64,000 bases of DNA from Actinomyces sp. 432 (GCF_009930875.1 NZ_CP025249.1:2294001-2358000), one strand, 5' to 3'. Positions 48,180 to 57,551 are shown, numbered from the stretch's first letter. The notes: a model not told the origin generated them from the letters alone. Program-made: numbers and translations.

Positions 48180-49697
48180 TCAGCGTACGCGGACCAGGCG
48201 AGTCATGCCCCGGTCGATGATCGGGCGGGCCGATGCGGGCACATACACGGACAGCCCGGACTCGCCGACCGGGAACTCGGCGCTGCCGTCGCCGCTGATG
48301 GTGATGGCCCCGTGCCCGCCGATCGCGCAGATCCACCGCTCCCCCGCGTGCCGGGCGCCCACATACAGGCGCTTGGTGGCGGCCAGGGCGGTGGACAGGA
48401 CGACGGCGAGCCCGGAACCCGGGTGCTCGTCGTCACCCTCCCGGGTGAAGCCGACCAGGTCCGCGGCGTTGAAGACATCGTGCTGCGGGCCGTAGGCGAG
48501 GCTGCGGCGCAGCCGCATCAGCAGCGGCAGCTCAATGCAGGCGGAGATGTCGCCGGTTTCCGGGGTGCCGAACAGATCGCCCCAGAACACGCAGGGGGTA
48601 CCCTCCCGCCGCAGCAGGATCAGCGCGTAGGCGGCCGGCTTGAACCCGGGTTCCACGAATGACTGCAGCGACTGACCGGGCTGGGTGTCGTGGTTCTCCA
48701 CGAAGGTCACGGCATGATCGGGATCGGCCTCCACCAGGGTGTGCTCGAAGATCTTCGACAGGTCGAAGCGGTCCTTGAAGGAGGCGTGGTAGAGCCGGTA
48801 GTGCAGCGGGGTGTCAAACATGCACATGATCGGCTCCTCGCCCAGGTAGGCGCACAGCTCGGCAGCGTCCCGGGACCAGAACTCGCCGACGGCGGGCACC
48901 TCCCGGCCGGTGGCCTCGCGCAGGGCGGGCAACCAGCGGCGGTAGAACTCGCGGCTCATGTGCTTCAGGGCGTCCAGGCGCACGCCGTCCACACCGGTGG
49001 TCTCCAGGTACCAGCGGCCCCAGCGAATGAGCTCATCCGACACCTGCGGGTTGTTCAGGTCCACATCGGCACCCATGAGGTAGTCGAAGTTGCCGAGCTC
49101 GTCGGTCACATCCTCATTCCACTCCTTGCCCTCGAACAGCCACACACCGTTACGGCGGGCCTGCTCGTCCCAGTCCGTGCCCAGGAAGCAGGTGTGATCC
49201 CAGGTGAAGTCGGAGTAGGCGCCCCGGCGGCCGGGGAAGGTGAAGCGCGTCCAGGCGGTGATGGTGCCCGGGTCCGCGATGGGCTTGCGCCGGTCAGCGC
49301 CGTCGACCTCAACGGCGCGCACCTGCTCAACGCCGTCGGCCCCCATACGGTGGTTGAGGACAATATCCGCCAGTACCTCCATACCGGTGGCGCGCAGTGC
49401 CGCGACTGCGGCGACGTACTCGTCCTTGGTGCCGTACTTAGTCGGCACCGTGCCCTTCTGGTCGAATTCGCCCAAGTCGTAGGTGTCGTAGACGCCGTAG
49501 CCGACGTCGTCTACGCCGGCCTGCCCCTTGTAGGCGGGCGGCAGCCAGATGGTGGTGACGCCGGAGTCCGCGATCAGTGCGGCATTGTCCGCCAGGAAGC
49601 GCCAGTGGCTGGAGTCGGCGGCGAGGTCCCAGGCGAAGCCTTGGAGCAGGATCGGGTTTTCACGCCCACCGGAACCGAAGGTAGTCCTGTCACTCAC
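48180..49697 (-). CDS. Cytoplasmic GH13 alpha-amylase
   Basis: 505 residues without a signal peptide, so intracellular, of the liquefying alpha-amylase type. Catalytic residues are Asp242 (VDGVRLDALKH), Glu272 (VGEFWSRD) and Asp337 (VENHDTQPG); ADIVLNHRMGAD is conserved region I. It should cleave alpha-1,4 bonds of glycogen or imported maltodextrin. Start is GTG 49697 with TAGGCT exactly 6 bp upstream and no ribosome-binding site, thus probably leaderless. The same -10 sequence precedes nucS. Confidence 0.93.
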   Translation of the reverse strand: MSDRTTFGSGGRENPILLQGFAWDLAADSSHWRFLADNAALIADSGVTTIWLPPAYKGQAGVDDVGYGVYDTYDLGEFDQKGTVPTKYGTKDEYVAAVAALRATGMEVLADIVLNHRMGADGVEQVRAVEVDGADRRKPIADPGTITAWTRFTFPGRRGAYSDFTWDHTCFLGTDWDEQARRNGVWLFEGKEWNEDVTDELGNFDYLMGADVDLNNPQVSDELIRWGRWYLETTGVDGVRLDALKHMSREFYRRWLPALREATGREVPAVGEFWSRDAAELCAYLGEEPIMCMFDTPLHYRLYHASFKDRFDLSKIFEHTLVEADPDHAVTFVENHDTQPGQSLQSFVEPGFKPAAYALILLRREGTPCVFWGDLFGTPETGDISACIELPLLMRLRRSLAYGPQHDVFNAADLVGFTREGDDEHPGSGLAVVLSTALAATKRLYVGARHAGERWICAIGGHGAITISGDGSAEFPVGESGLSVYVPASARPIIDRGMTRLVRVR

Positions 49698-49753
49698 AGG
49701 GGCAGCCTACCGGAGTTACAGATCAGCCACCGCGGGCCCGGACGCGGATGCCC

Positions 49754-52700
49754 TCACTCCGAGCGCAGTGCCTCCACGGGGTCCTCCCGGGCCGCCTTAC
49801 CCGCGGGGATGAGGCCGGCCAGCACGGTCAGTCCCACGGATATCAGGATTAGGACCACGCCGGCGGTGACCGGCAGCTGGGCGATCGACTCCACCCCGAA
49901 GCGCCCGTAGATGAAGGCGTTCACGGGCAGGCTCACCAACAGGGTGATGCCCACGCCCATCACCCCGGCCAGCAGTCCCTCGATCACGGTCTCCGCATTG
50001 AACACGTGGCGGACGTCCGCCTTCGACGCACCCACGGCGCGCAGGATGCCGATCTCCTTGCGGCGCTCCAGCACGGAGATGTAGGTGATGATGGCGATCA
50101 TGATGCTGGATACCACCAGGGAGATCGCCACAAAGGCGATCAGCATCCAGGAGATGATGTTGACGATCCGGGTCACCGAGCTCATCAGCACGCCAACGAC
50201 GTCGGTGTAAGTGATGACCTTGTCATCGGCGCCGGCCGCGGCCTGCTGGGCGTTGTAGTCCTCCAGGATCTGCTTGACCGAGTCCTTGGCCTCGAAGTTC
50301 TTGGGGTAGATGTCGATCTCGCTGGGGTTGTCCAGGTCCGCCCAGCCCAGCGCGGACAGGTTCGACTCGTAGGTGGCGGCCTCGGTGCTTACCAGCGTGG
50401 CCAGCAGCTGGCTGAGCTCCTCCGGGGTCATCTCCAGCTGGAAGGCCTCGGCGAAGGCATCGGCGTCAACGCTCATGGCGTCAGCCAGACCGGTGGCCAG
50501 CTGGGTAGTTGCGGCCTGCACCTGTGCGGCAATCTGGCTCTGAATGGTGGTCATCATCTGCGCCATGGCCGCGGCCATGGCCTGCTGTACCGCGCTGGAC
50601 AGGGCGTCGGTGATAGAGCCTGCGACCGCGCCGGCCACCTGAGAGCCGATTTCCGCCACGAGCTGGTCTCGCACGGCGTCGGAGATGTCAGCTACGGCGG
50701 GGTCGGTACCCAGGGCGGCAGTGAGGTTCTCGGTGAGCTTGGCCGAGTCGATGACGTCATCGGAGCCGAGGGTCTGCGCGATGGTGCGCTGCACCTCCTC
50801 CTGGGTCAGGTAGTCGGTTACCAGCGTTCCCAGGTCAGGATCGTCGGCGGGGTCGTCCGGGTCCTCACCGGCGGCGTGCTCACCGTAGTAGTCGGTGAAG
50901 TCTGCGATCAGGCCGGTCATCATGGCGGAGACCTGCGCGTCGGCGCCCTCCTTGATTACGCCGTCGGACAGGGCCTGGGTGATCAGGGCGACATAGTCGA
51001 CGTCGGCCAGCTGAGGGAACTGCTGCTCCAGGTCGGTCAGGCTGAGCGATGACAGGTCCAGGTCAGAAAGGTCGATCTCGGGCTGGACGGCATCCAGGCC
51101 GGACAGGTCCAGGCCGGAGAAGTCCATCTGGGTGGTGTCCAGGCCGGACAGGTCGACACCTGACAGATCCATGCCGGAAAGGTCCAGGGCGCTGGGATCG
51201 ATCTGGAAGGCCAGCTGCAGCTGAGCCTCATCGACGGTGAACAGGTTGGAGATGTCGAACTCGGTGTCCCCGGCGGCATCAGCCTCCTCGGCAAAGGTCT
51301 TTCCCGTAAACACGTTCACCTCCGGCCTGGCCAGCTGCGCCTTGACGATGTCGGAGGCCGCGGCCTGCTCAACCAGGTGCTCGGTCAGCGCGGGCGGGTA
51401 GTACACGCCCGGGACGAGCGCGGCCTGGGAACCGTTCGCGCGCACGATCCCAACCACGCTGACGGTCTCGCCTGCGGCGACCAGGCCGGACATGTAAGCG
51501 GCGTCAGAGGACTTGTCCGTCCACACGTCGTAGTCGGCGTCGTACACGTAACGCTCGTGGGCGGGGACCAGGGTCAGGGTGCGCCCGATCAGGTCGTTGT
51601 AGGCGTAAGTGCGCTCCGCGCCGGAGTCCGCCGAGTCGCCTGCGGCGGCGGTAGCGGAGGAAGTAGCGCCGACGGTGGCGGCCGGCTCCGCGGCCGCGTC
51701 TGCGGTGGCCTCGGCGCCTGCCTGCGCGGTTGCCCCAGTGGCGGGCTCCGTAGCGGGGCCTGTGGCTGGATCCGTAGCTGGATCTGTGGCGGAGTCCGCT
51801 GCCGCAGCTGTAGACGTTGCGCCGCCGAAAGCGCTGGAGCCGGGCAGGCCGCCCGCCATTCCTGACACGTAGGTCTGTACCAGCTGCTCCAGCTCACTGT
51901 GCTCGCGCAGGCCGAGCGCGTACTCGGTCAGGTCACTCATGCGACCATCCTCGGGAAGGACGATCACCAGCTCGTTGTATGCCGTAGGCCAGCGGCCGGA
52001 GGCGAGTTCGTACTGGTCGGCGTACAGGTCCGTGTCCGCGGCCAGTTGCTGGAAGGCGGTCATCTGCATGGTGGCCGTCATGGCCCCGAAGCTGGAGAAG
52101 GCCGTGTCGGGGTTGACCTGCGTGGGCATCTGCCCGGCGGAGTCGGCATCGACCGGCAGGTACAGCTGCGGGGTGACGTCATAGAGGTACTCGATGGCGT
52201 TGGTGTAGTCGCTGATGCTGCCGCCGTCGGCGTCGAAGTAGGACTTCAGGGCGGCCAGGTCATTGGTGTTGGCCGAGCCGAGCATGTTGCTCAGAGCGCG
52301 CCGCTCCCCCACCACGCCGTCGGGCAGGTCGTCCTGCGTGGCGGTCTCGGTGGCCTGGGCGATCAGGGAGGTGTAGTCCATGCCCAGCCGCTCGATCTGA
52401 AGCGGATAGGAGGAGAGCGTCTCCTCCTCTGTGCGGGCGATATAGGCGTTGACCCCATTGGCCAACGCCAGGATCATGGCAATGCCGATGATGCCGATGG
52501 ACCCCGCGAAGGAGGTCATCAGGGTGCGGCCCTTCTTGGTCATCAGGTTGCTGAAGGACAGCGACAGTGCTGTCAGCGGCCCCATGCGGGTGCGCCGCGG
52601 GGGCCGGGCCTCACGGGCGTCCTCACCTGCGGGGATGTAGGGGGCGGTGTCTGAGGTGATGCGCCCGTCGGCGAGCTCCACGATGCGGGTGGCGTAGTCG

Positions 52701-53311
52701 TGCGCGAGCTCGGGGTTGTGGGTGACCATGATGACGAGCCGGTCGGCGGCGACCTCCCGCAGCAGGTCCATCACCTGGATGGAGGTGCCCGAGTCCAGAG
52801 CGCCGGTGGGCTCGTCGGCCAGCAGGATCTCGGGGTCGTTGATCAGGGCGCGGGCGATGGCTACGCGCTGCATCTGACCGCCGGACAGCTGGCTCGGCCG
52901 CTTGTGCACGTGCTCGGACAGGCCCACCTGGTCCAGGGCCTCCAGGGCGCGGCGGCGGCGCTCTCCCCGGGAGACCCCGGTGAGGGTGAGCGCGAGTTCG
53001 ACGTTGGCCAGCACGCTCTGGTGCGGGATCAGGTTGTAGGACTGGAAGACGAAGCCGATGCGGTTGTTGCGGTAGGCATCCCAGTCGCGGTTGCGGTAGT
53101 GCTTGGTGGAGATCCCGTCAATAACCAGGTCGCCGGAGTCAAAGTGGTCCAGGCCGCCGATGACGTTGAGCATGGTGGTCTTGCCGCTGCCGGACTGGCC
53201 GAGCACGGCGACGAACTCGTTGTCCCGGAAGGAAACGGTCACACCGTCCAGTGCGGTCTGGTCTAAGGATGCGGTGCGGTAGGACTTGGTTATCTCGTGC
53301 AGCTCAAGCAT
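49754..53311 (-). CDS. MacB-type ABC transporter, ATPase fused to FtsX-like permease, with pentapeptide-like stretch
   Basis: 1185 residues. The N-terminal ATPase has Walker A GQSGSGKTT (about 38-46), signature QLSGGQMQR and Walker B ILLADEPTGALD. The permease starts with SIGIIGIAMILALANG near residue 270 and ends with three helices around RKEIGILRAVGASKADV, the FtsX signature. The long outer domain between contains an Ala/Thr/Pro linker (SATDPATDPATGPATEPATG type, about 505-565) and a run of DLSG-type five-residue repeats at about 705-760. It may export or release a lipoprotein or peptide. GGAGAG precedes ATG 53311. The fusion is common in actinobacteria. Confidence 0.92.
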   Translation of the reverse strand: MLELHEITKSYRTASLDQTALDGVTVSFRDNEFVAVLGQSGSGKTTMLNVIGGLDHFDSGDLVIDGISTKHYRNRDWDAYRNNRIGFVFQSYNLIPHQSVLANVELALTLTGVSRGERRRRALEALDQVGLSEHVHKRPSQLSGGQMQRVAIARALINDPEILLADEPTGALDSGTSIQVMDLLREVAADRLVIMVTHNPELAHDYATRIVELADGRITSDTAPYIPAGEDAREARPPRRTRMGPLTALSLSFSNLMTKKGRTLMTSFAGSIGIIGIAMILALANGVNAYIARTEEETLSSYPLQIERLGMDYTSLIAQATETATQDDLPDGVVGERRALSNMLGSANTNDLAALKSYFDADGGSISDYTNAIEYLYDVTPQLYLPVDADSAGQMPTQVNPDTAFSSFGAMTATMQMTAFQQLAADTDLYADQYELASGRWPTAYNELVIVLPEDGRMSDLTEYALGLREHSELEQLVQTYVSGMAGGLPGSSAFGGATSTAAAADSATDPATDPATGPATEPATGATAQAGAEATADAAAEPAATVGATSSATAAAGDSADSGAERTYAYNDLIGRTLTLVPAHERYVYDADYDVWTDKSSDAAYMSGLVAAGETVSVVGIVRANGSQAALVPGVYYPPALTEHLVEQAAASDIVKAQLARPEVNVFTGKTFAEEADAAGDTEFDISNLFTVDEAQLQLAFQIDPSALDLSGMDLSGVDLSGLDTTQMDFSGLDLSGLDAVQPEIDLSDLDLSSLSLTDLEQQFPQLADVDYVALITQALSDGVIKEGADAQVSAMMTGLIADFTDYYGEHAAGEDPDDPADDPDLGTLVTDYLTQEEVQRTIAQTLGSDDVIDSAKLTENLTAALGTDPAVADISDAVRDQLVAEIGSQVAGAVAGSITDALSSAVQQAMAAAMAQMMTTIQSQIAAQVQAATTQLATGLADAMSVDADAFAEAFQLEMTPEELSQLLATLVSTEAATYESNLSALGWADLDNPSEIDIYPKNFEAKDSVKQILEDYNAQQAAAGADDKVITYTDVVGVLMSSVTRIVNIISWMLIAFVAISLVVSSIMIAIITYISVLERRKEIGILRAVGASKADVRHVFNAETVIEGLLAGVMGVGITLLVSLPVNAFIYGRFGVESIAQLPVTAGVVLILISVGLTVLAGLIPAGKAAREDPVEALRSE

Positions 53312-53381
53312 GGGCTCTCCGGAGCGGGGGTTGAGTAGGAAACCCTATGCGGTCTTCCTGAAAGAACCAACAGAGTTCAGC

Positions 53382-53464
53382 CATCCCTCGCCCAGACCGG
53401 CACAAGTTACACACCCAGACCGGCACAAGTCACACACCCAGACCGGTAGATATGACGCGCAGCC
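53382..53464 (-). repeat. Dispersed 23-bp-pitch intergenic element, copy E (three boxes)
   Basis: On the minus strand: GCGTCATATCT, ACCGGTCTGGG, TGTGTGACTTGT, GCCGGTCTGGG, TGTGTAACTTGT, GCCGGTCTGGG and CGAGGGATGG. It begins 7 bp after the sirtuin stop in the same direction and ends about 70 bp before the ABC transporter start. Confidence 0.88.
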
Positions 53465-53470
53465 CCGGAT

Positions 53471-54373
53471 TCAGACAGTCAGCCGCTCGCGCAGAGCCGC
53501 CAGCGCGGCACCGAGGTCGGTGTCGATGAGGATGGAGCGGCCGGCGATCTCGCGGGGCGTACCCGGCTCCAGCGACACCGCCGCATAGGTGGCCTCGGGG
53601 TTGTCGTGCACGCGGCGCCAGAACGGGTACTTGATGATGCCGGGCGTGTTCATGCCCACCCCGAGCTCGAGGTGGAGCACGCGCCCGCTCTGGTGGGCGT
53701 CGCTCCAGGCGACGTAGCGCTCGGCTGCGGCGTACCAGCCGGCGTCCTGGACGAAGGTCTCGTCCGAGCGCAGGTTGGTGGTCAGCGGCTCGCCGCAGCG
53801 CGGGCAGGTGGGAAGCAGGTCGGTGGGCACGCGCATCGGGGTGCCGGCGGCAGCGTTGGCGCGCTCGCCGGCGTCCATGGCGACGACGGCGTCGTGATTG
53901 TCATAGGTGTCCTGGCTGCAGGGCACGGAGCACTGGAATAGGCCGTAGTCGCCCTGGGTGTAGAACAGGCGGTCCTTGGGGAAGCCGGAGTTCTGGAAGC
54001 GGTGGTCAACATTGGTGGTCAGTACGAAGTAGTCGCGCCCGTCCAGCAGGGCGTGCAGGTCGCGGTATACGGCGCCGGGGCCGGACTCGTAGCGCTGGAG
54101 GAGGATGTTGCGCGCCCAGAAGGCCCACTTCTCCTCCGGTGTGGGAAAGGGGTAAAAGCCGCCGGAGTAGGCGTCGGTGATGCCGCGGGCGGCGTGAAAG
54201 TCGGCGAAGCGCGCCTCGAATGCGGGGCCGACGTGCGCGTCGCCGTCGGCGACCGACAGCCCCGCGCCGGCGCCCACGAGGACGGCGTCGGCTCGGCCCA
54301 GGGCCTCGGCGAGGCGGTCAATACGAACCAGGTTGGCGGCGTCGAGCGGCGATGAGGTGGGAGTCTCGGTCAC
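53471..54373 (-). CDS. Class M (SirTM-like) sirtuin, putative protein ADP-ribosyltransferase
   Basis: 300 residues from GTG 54373, with CATAAT 7 bp upstream. NAD-binding VLVGAGAGLSVADG is at 32-44. In place of the sirtuin TQNID-HxxAG motif it has TTNVDHRF (119-126), and RLFYTQGDYGLFQCSVPC with CPRCGEPLTTNLRSDETFV gives four Cys for zinc. These are the marks of class M sirtuins, which transfer ADP-ribose to lipoylated GcvH-L and normally sit with a macrodomain hydrolase and LplA2. None of those partners is next to it here, so the target is unknown. Ordinary deacetylase activity is unlikely. Confidence 0.85.
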   Translation of the reverse strand: MTETPTSSPLDAANLVRIDRLAEALGRADAVLVGAGAGLSVADGDAHVGPAFEARFADFHAARGITDAYSGGFYPFPTPEEKWAFWARNILLQRYESGPGAVYRDLHALLDGRDYFVLTTNVDHRFQNSGFPKDRLFYTQGDYGLFQCSVPCSQDTYDNHDAVVAMDAGERANAAAGTPMRVPTDLLPTCPRCGEPLTTNLRSDETFVQDAGWYAAAERYVAWSDAHQSGRVLHLELGVGMNTPGIIKYPFWRRVHDNPEATYAAVSLEPGTPREIAGRSILIDTDLGAALAALRERLTV

Positions 54374-54482
54374 CCAGGCGATTATGGCGATTCGAGGTAT
54401 TAGGGGCAAGGGTGCAAGCACCCACACCCGCCGACCATCGCCGACGCGCCCGTGCGGCCCGCACCGGCCGGCGACCTCGGCC

Positions 54483-55286
54483 TCAGTCGTCCAGGACGCC
54501 CGCCCAGGCCAGGAAGTCCACGGTCCACCGCACGGCCGTCTCGTAGTTCGCGTCGCCGAAACCGTGCCCCGCACCGGGGATGCGCTCCAGGCGGGCGTCG
54601 GTCAGGGTGCGGGCGGCCGCCTGTGAGACGGCGAGGGGCACGTCGGCGTCCGCCTCGCCGTGCACCAGCAGCACCGGCGAGGGGTAGCGGCCCATGGCGG
54701 CCTCGACGTCGCGGGTCCAGAGGTCGCGGGCGAAGTCCCGTCCGAGCGTGATGTCACGGCCGTCGACGCGGGACGTGAAGGTCTCCGGCACCGCGTCGAG
54801 GCGTCCGAAGCGGCTCCGGACCGAGGCGGGTGCCCCGAGCGCCGGGTACCACAGGGCCAGTGCGGTGATCTGCGCCGGGTGGGCGGCGGCCGCCAGCATT
54901 GCCACCAGCCCGCCCTGGCTGCGGCCGAACAGGGCGGTGCGGGCGGCATCCACAAAGGGCCAGGTGCGGGCGGTCTTCAATACGGCATCCAGGTCGGCCA
55001 GTTCGGCGCCGATGGTCATGGCGGTGGTCGGGCCTGTGGTCGGGGCTCCTCCCCCGCGAAAGCTGGGGGCGATGGCGACGGCGCCCGCGGCGGCCAGGCG
55101 CTGGGCGACCGGCGCCACCCGCAGCCCGGACTCCCCCAGCCCGTGGCAGCACACCACCAGCGGGGCGCGCAGCCGCCCGGCCGCGGCGGCGCGGGGAACG
55201 TAGGTCAGGGCGTGGACGAGCCCGCCCGGGTCGGTGCCGGCCGCGCCGACCGGTACCGCCAGCTCGCGGGCGAGGTAGTCGTTCAT
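54483..55286 (-). CDS. Alpha/beta hydrolase
   Basis: 267 residues of the dienelactone hydrolase/esterase-like alpha/beta fold. The nucleophile elbow is FGRSQGGL, the oxyanion region VVCCHGLGES, the acid residue in LLVHGEADADVPL and the catalytic His in GAGHGFGD. Start ATG 55286 overlaps the ogt stop as ATGA, so the two are one operon. The substrate is unknown. Confidence 0.88.
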   Translation of the reverse strand: MNDYLARELAVPVGAAGTDPGGLVHALTYVPRAAAAGRLRAPLVVCCHGLGESGLRVAPVAQRLAAAGAVAIAPSFRGGGAPTTGPTTAMTIGAELADLDAVLKTARTWPFVDAARTALFGRSQGGLVAMLAAAAHPAQITALALWYPALGAPASVRSRFGRLDAVPETFTSRVDGRDITLGRDFARDLWTRDVEAAMGRYPSPVLLVHGEADADVPLAVSQAAARTLTDARLERIPGAGHGFGDANYETAVRWTVDFLAWAGVLDD

Positions 55287-55855
55287 ACCAGAACCACAAA
55301 TCCCTCAAGCCGCAGCAGGGCGGCTTTGCGCTCGGGGCCGCCGGCGTAGCCGGTCAGTGCCCCGTTCGCCCTGATTACGCGGTGGCAGGGCACGAGCACG
55401 CTGACAGGATTGCGGCCCACGGCGACCCCGACAGCACGGGCAGAGGCAGGTCGGCCGGTGGCGGCCGCGAGGTCGGCGGCGATGCGCCCGTAGGTGGTGG
55501 TCTGCCCGCGCGGGATGGTGCGCAGTCGCTCCCAGACGCGCTGCTGGAAGTCGGTGCCGGCCACCGCCAGACCGGGGGTCGGGCCGGGGTCCTCGCCGTC
55601 GAAGTAGCGCTCCAGCCAGGCGCGGGCCTGCGCCAGCACCGGCGGCTCATCAGCGGCGCCAGGGGCCACCGGGCGTGCATCGCTGGTGAGCCCGGCGCGG
55701 TCATGGCGTTGCCCGTCGAACCAGGTGCCGACGACGGCGCCGCCCTCGGGCAGCCCCTCCCCCGTGGCGGCGGCCAGTGTCATGGGTCCCAGCGGCGAGG
55801 TGAAAGCGCTGAGACAAATCGTGGCCTGCGGCACAGCCAGTGACTGTACTCGCAT
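55283..55855 (-). CDS. ogt: Methylated-DNA-protein cysteine methyltransferase
   Basis: Suicide repair protein that removes O6-alkyl groups from guanine, about 190 residues. FQQRVWERLRTIPRGQTTTYG and the acceptor-Cys motif VLVPCHRVIRANG are complete. The start is uncertain: ATG 55855 (MRVQSLAVPQATIC) is used; GTG 55834 or ATG 55918 are possible. Together with the AlkZ-like and nucS genes it adds to a set of DNA repair genes in the window, but they are not one operon. Confidence 0.9.
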   Translation of the reverse strand: MRVQSLAVPQATICLSAFTSPLGPMTLAAATGEGLPEGGAVVGTWFDGQRHDRAGLTSDARPVAPGAADEPPVLAQARAWLERYFDGEDPGPTPGLAVAGTDFQQRVWERLRTIPRGQTTTYGRIAADLAAATGRPASARAVGVAVGRNPVSVLVPCHRVIRANGALTGYAGGPERKAALLRLEGFVVLV

Positions 55856-55918
55856 TACGGCACTCGCCGGTAGCCACCGGGAGCGGGCGGCCGAGGCAGG
55901 CATATTCCGGGTCCTCAA

Positions 55919-56380
55919 TCAGTGCGGCACTGACAACGAGGGGATCACCCCGTGGTCGGGAATGCGCTCGCACGCCCAGGTCAGAATGCGCGTGTCCATG
56001 TTGGCCGGTGCGGGAGCTCCGGCGGCGTGCGCAGCGGCGAGCCTGGCGTCCAGATCGGCATAGAGAGATTCCGGTAAGTCGGCGGCCGCCTGCCCGCGGG
56101 GCGGGGTACAGACGATCACGTGGGGCAGGTAGTGGCAGATGGTGGCCTGGCCGAACTCGTCCTGGTCGAACCATGCGGACTGGAGGGGGTAGGTGGCATG
56201 ACGCAGGCGCTGCGGCGCCGGGCCGAGTGCCAACAGGTCCAGAAGCAGCGGATCTGGGAGGACCCGCGGTGGCAGCTGGGGGCGGGAACCGTGTACGGCG
56301 CCCCAGTCCGAATGTGTAGTCGGCTAGCCCGGCACCTCCTGTGCGGTCTCGATCCGCGTGTTGGCGAGGAATCTAGACAT
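55919..56380 (-). pseudogene. Hypothetical gene with an in-frame amber codon, or a shorter TTG-started gene
   Basis: A frame ending RILTWACERIPDHGVIPSLSVPH looks protein-like and reaches back to ATG 56380 (MSRFLANTRIETAQEVPG), broken only by TAG at 56324-56326. Without that part, the first start is TTG 56233, for 104 residues. Segments such as HATYPLQSAWFDQDEFGQA and HYLPHVIVCTPPRG do not match a family known to me. It lies directly before ogt. It could be a truncated remnant. Confidence 0.35.
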
Positions 56381-56520
56381 GACGCCGGAACTGATCTTGT
56401 AGGCGCCGCCGCGCGCCTGGAGCGTCTGCTACGCCACCGACTGGGTACCCTCCACCCAGCGCGAGCCCAGCAACGCACTGCTGCGAGCTGCACAGCCCAT
56501 GCAGCCATCCACACCTCAGC

Positions 56521-56600
56521 GGTCATATCGACCGACCTCGACACGTAACTACTACCGACCTCGGCACGTAACATCAACCGATCTCGGTGAGGGGAGGGCA
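56521..56600 (+). repeat. Dispersed 23-bp-pitch intergenic element, copy F (three boxes)
   Basis: GGTCATATCG, ACCGACCTCGA, CACGTAACTACT, ACCGACCTCGG, CACGTAACATCA, ACCGATCTCGG, TGAGGGGAGGGC. Its G-rich end lies about 30 bp from the stop of the converging carboxymuconolactone decarboxylase-like gene. After GAGGGG it keeps similarity to copy A (AAGCCAG). Confidence 0.87.
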
Positions 56601-56625
56601 GCAAGCCAGCCAAGGGGCGGTCACC

Positions 56626-57396
56626 TCACCGGTAGGCCTCCGAGGAGACGCCCTCGTCGTAGTTCGCCACCAGCACCAGGGCGGACAGTGCGTAGGGGCC
56701 GCCGATGTAGGGCATGGCCTGCACCAGGGCAGCGGCGACCTTCTGCCGGGTGTTGCCGGCCTTGATCGCTCCGGCCACGTGGGGCGTGAGCTGGGTGGCG
56801 GCGCCGATGGCGGCGATGGCCACCAGGGCGATGATCTCGCGCTCGGCCACGCTCAGCACCCCGCGGGACTCGACCTCGCCGAAGCCGATGGCGGTGAGCA
56901 GGTGCGGCACCTGGGTGCCGAAGGGCTCGGGCAACTTGGCGAAGACGGCCTTGACCTCGTCCCCGTAGAGCGGGACCTGGATGGCGGCGCCGGCCTCGTC
57001 CCGGTCGGCGTAGTCGACGGTGGCGGCGCTCGGCAGGGGCAGCTGGACGCCGTGCTCGGTCAGCACCTCGTTGACCACGCCGATGGCGTTGAGGGTCTTG
57101 GGATAGCCGATATAGGGCTGGCACTGGTAGATGACCTCGCGCAGCTGCTCGGGGGTGGCGCCGACGTTGAGCGCGGCGGCCGCGTGGGCGCGCAGCTGCG
57201 GCAGGGTCTGCATGGCGGCCAGGCAGGTCACGGTGATCAGCTCCCGCTCGACGTCGGTGAGCACGCCGACGGAGAAGACCTCGCCGAAGATGTGGTTCTG
57301 GAGGGTCTCCATGAGCTCAGGGTCGGTGGGGCTGGGCTCGGGGGCGGAGCCGAACAGGCGGGTGAAGGTCTCGATCGCCTCGGGTGTCAGTGCCAT
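56626..57396 (-). CDS. Carboxymuconolactone decarboxylase-family protein (two domains)
   Basis: 256 residues with two tandem AhpD/CMD-like helical domains: residues about 25-100 (NHIFGEVFSVGVLTDVERELITV, QTLPQLRAHAAAALNVGATPEQLREV) and about 140-245 (GVLSVAEREIIALVAIA, AIKAGNTRQKVAAALVQAMPYIG). No CxxC is present, so it is not an AhpD-type peroxidase partner. AAGGAG precedes ATG 57396; a longer frame to 57561 would run through the hairpin region and was dropped. Function is unknown beyond the family. Confidence 0.88.
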   Translation of the reverse strand: MALTPEAIETFTRLFGSAPEPSPTDPELMETLQNHIFGEVFSVGVLTDVERELITVTCLAAMQTLPQLRAHAAAALNVGATPEQLREVIYQCQPYIGYPKTLNAIGVVNEVLTEHGVQLPLPSAATVDYADRDEAGAAIQVPLYGDEVKAVFAKLPEPFGTQVPHLLTAIGFGEVESRGVLSVAEREIIALVAIAAIGAATQLTPHVAGAIKAGNTRQKVAAALVQAMPYIGGPYALSALVLVANYDEGVSSEAYR

Positions 57397-57507
57397 GGGT
57401 TCTCCTTGGGACGCATACGGGATTTCTGCAGTTGTCGCCCGCGGGCGCGGTGACGCGCGGGGCCGACGACGGCGCCGGCGGGCCTCAACCCCGATCCTGG
57501 CACGCCG

Positions 57508-57551
57508 CAGGCCCCGGCGGACACCCCTGAGAGGGGCACCGCCGGGGCCTG
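57508..57551 (-). terminator. Strong nested hairpin between the GH3 and CMD genes
   Basis: CAGGCCCCGGCGG at 57508-57520 pairs perfectly with CCGCCGGGGCCTG at 57539-57551; inside it CCCCT-GAG-AGGGG forms a second stem. No T run follows on either side. It lies downstream of the GH3 stop (57665) and upstream of the CMD start, so it may end the GH3 transcript or shape the CMD leader. Confidence 0.65.

Noticed and set aside
47572..57396. The block between copies D and F as a mobile island
   Set aside because: No integrase, transposase, tRNA or direct repeat at the edges, and base composition and codon use look like those of the neighbours.
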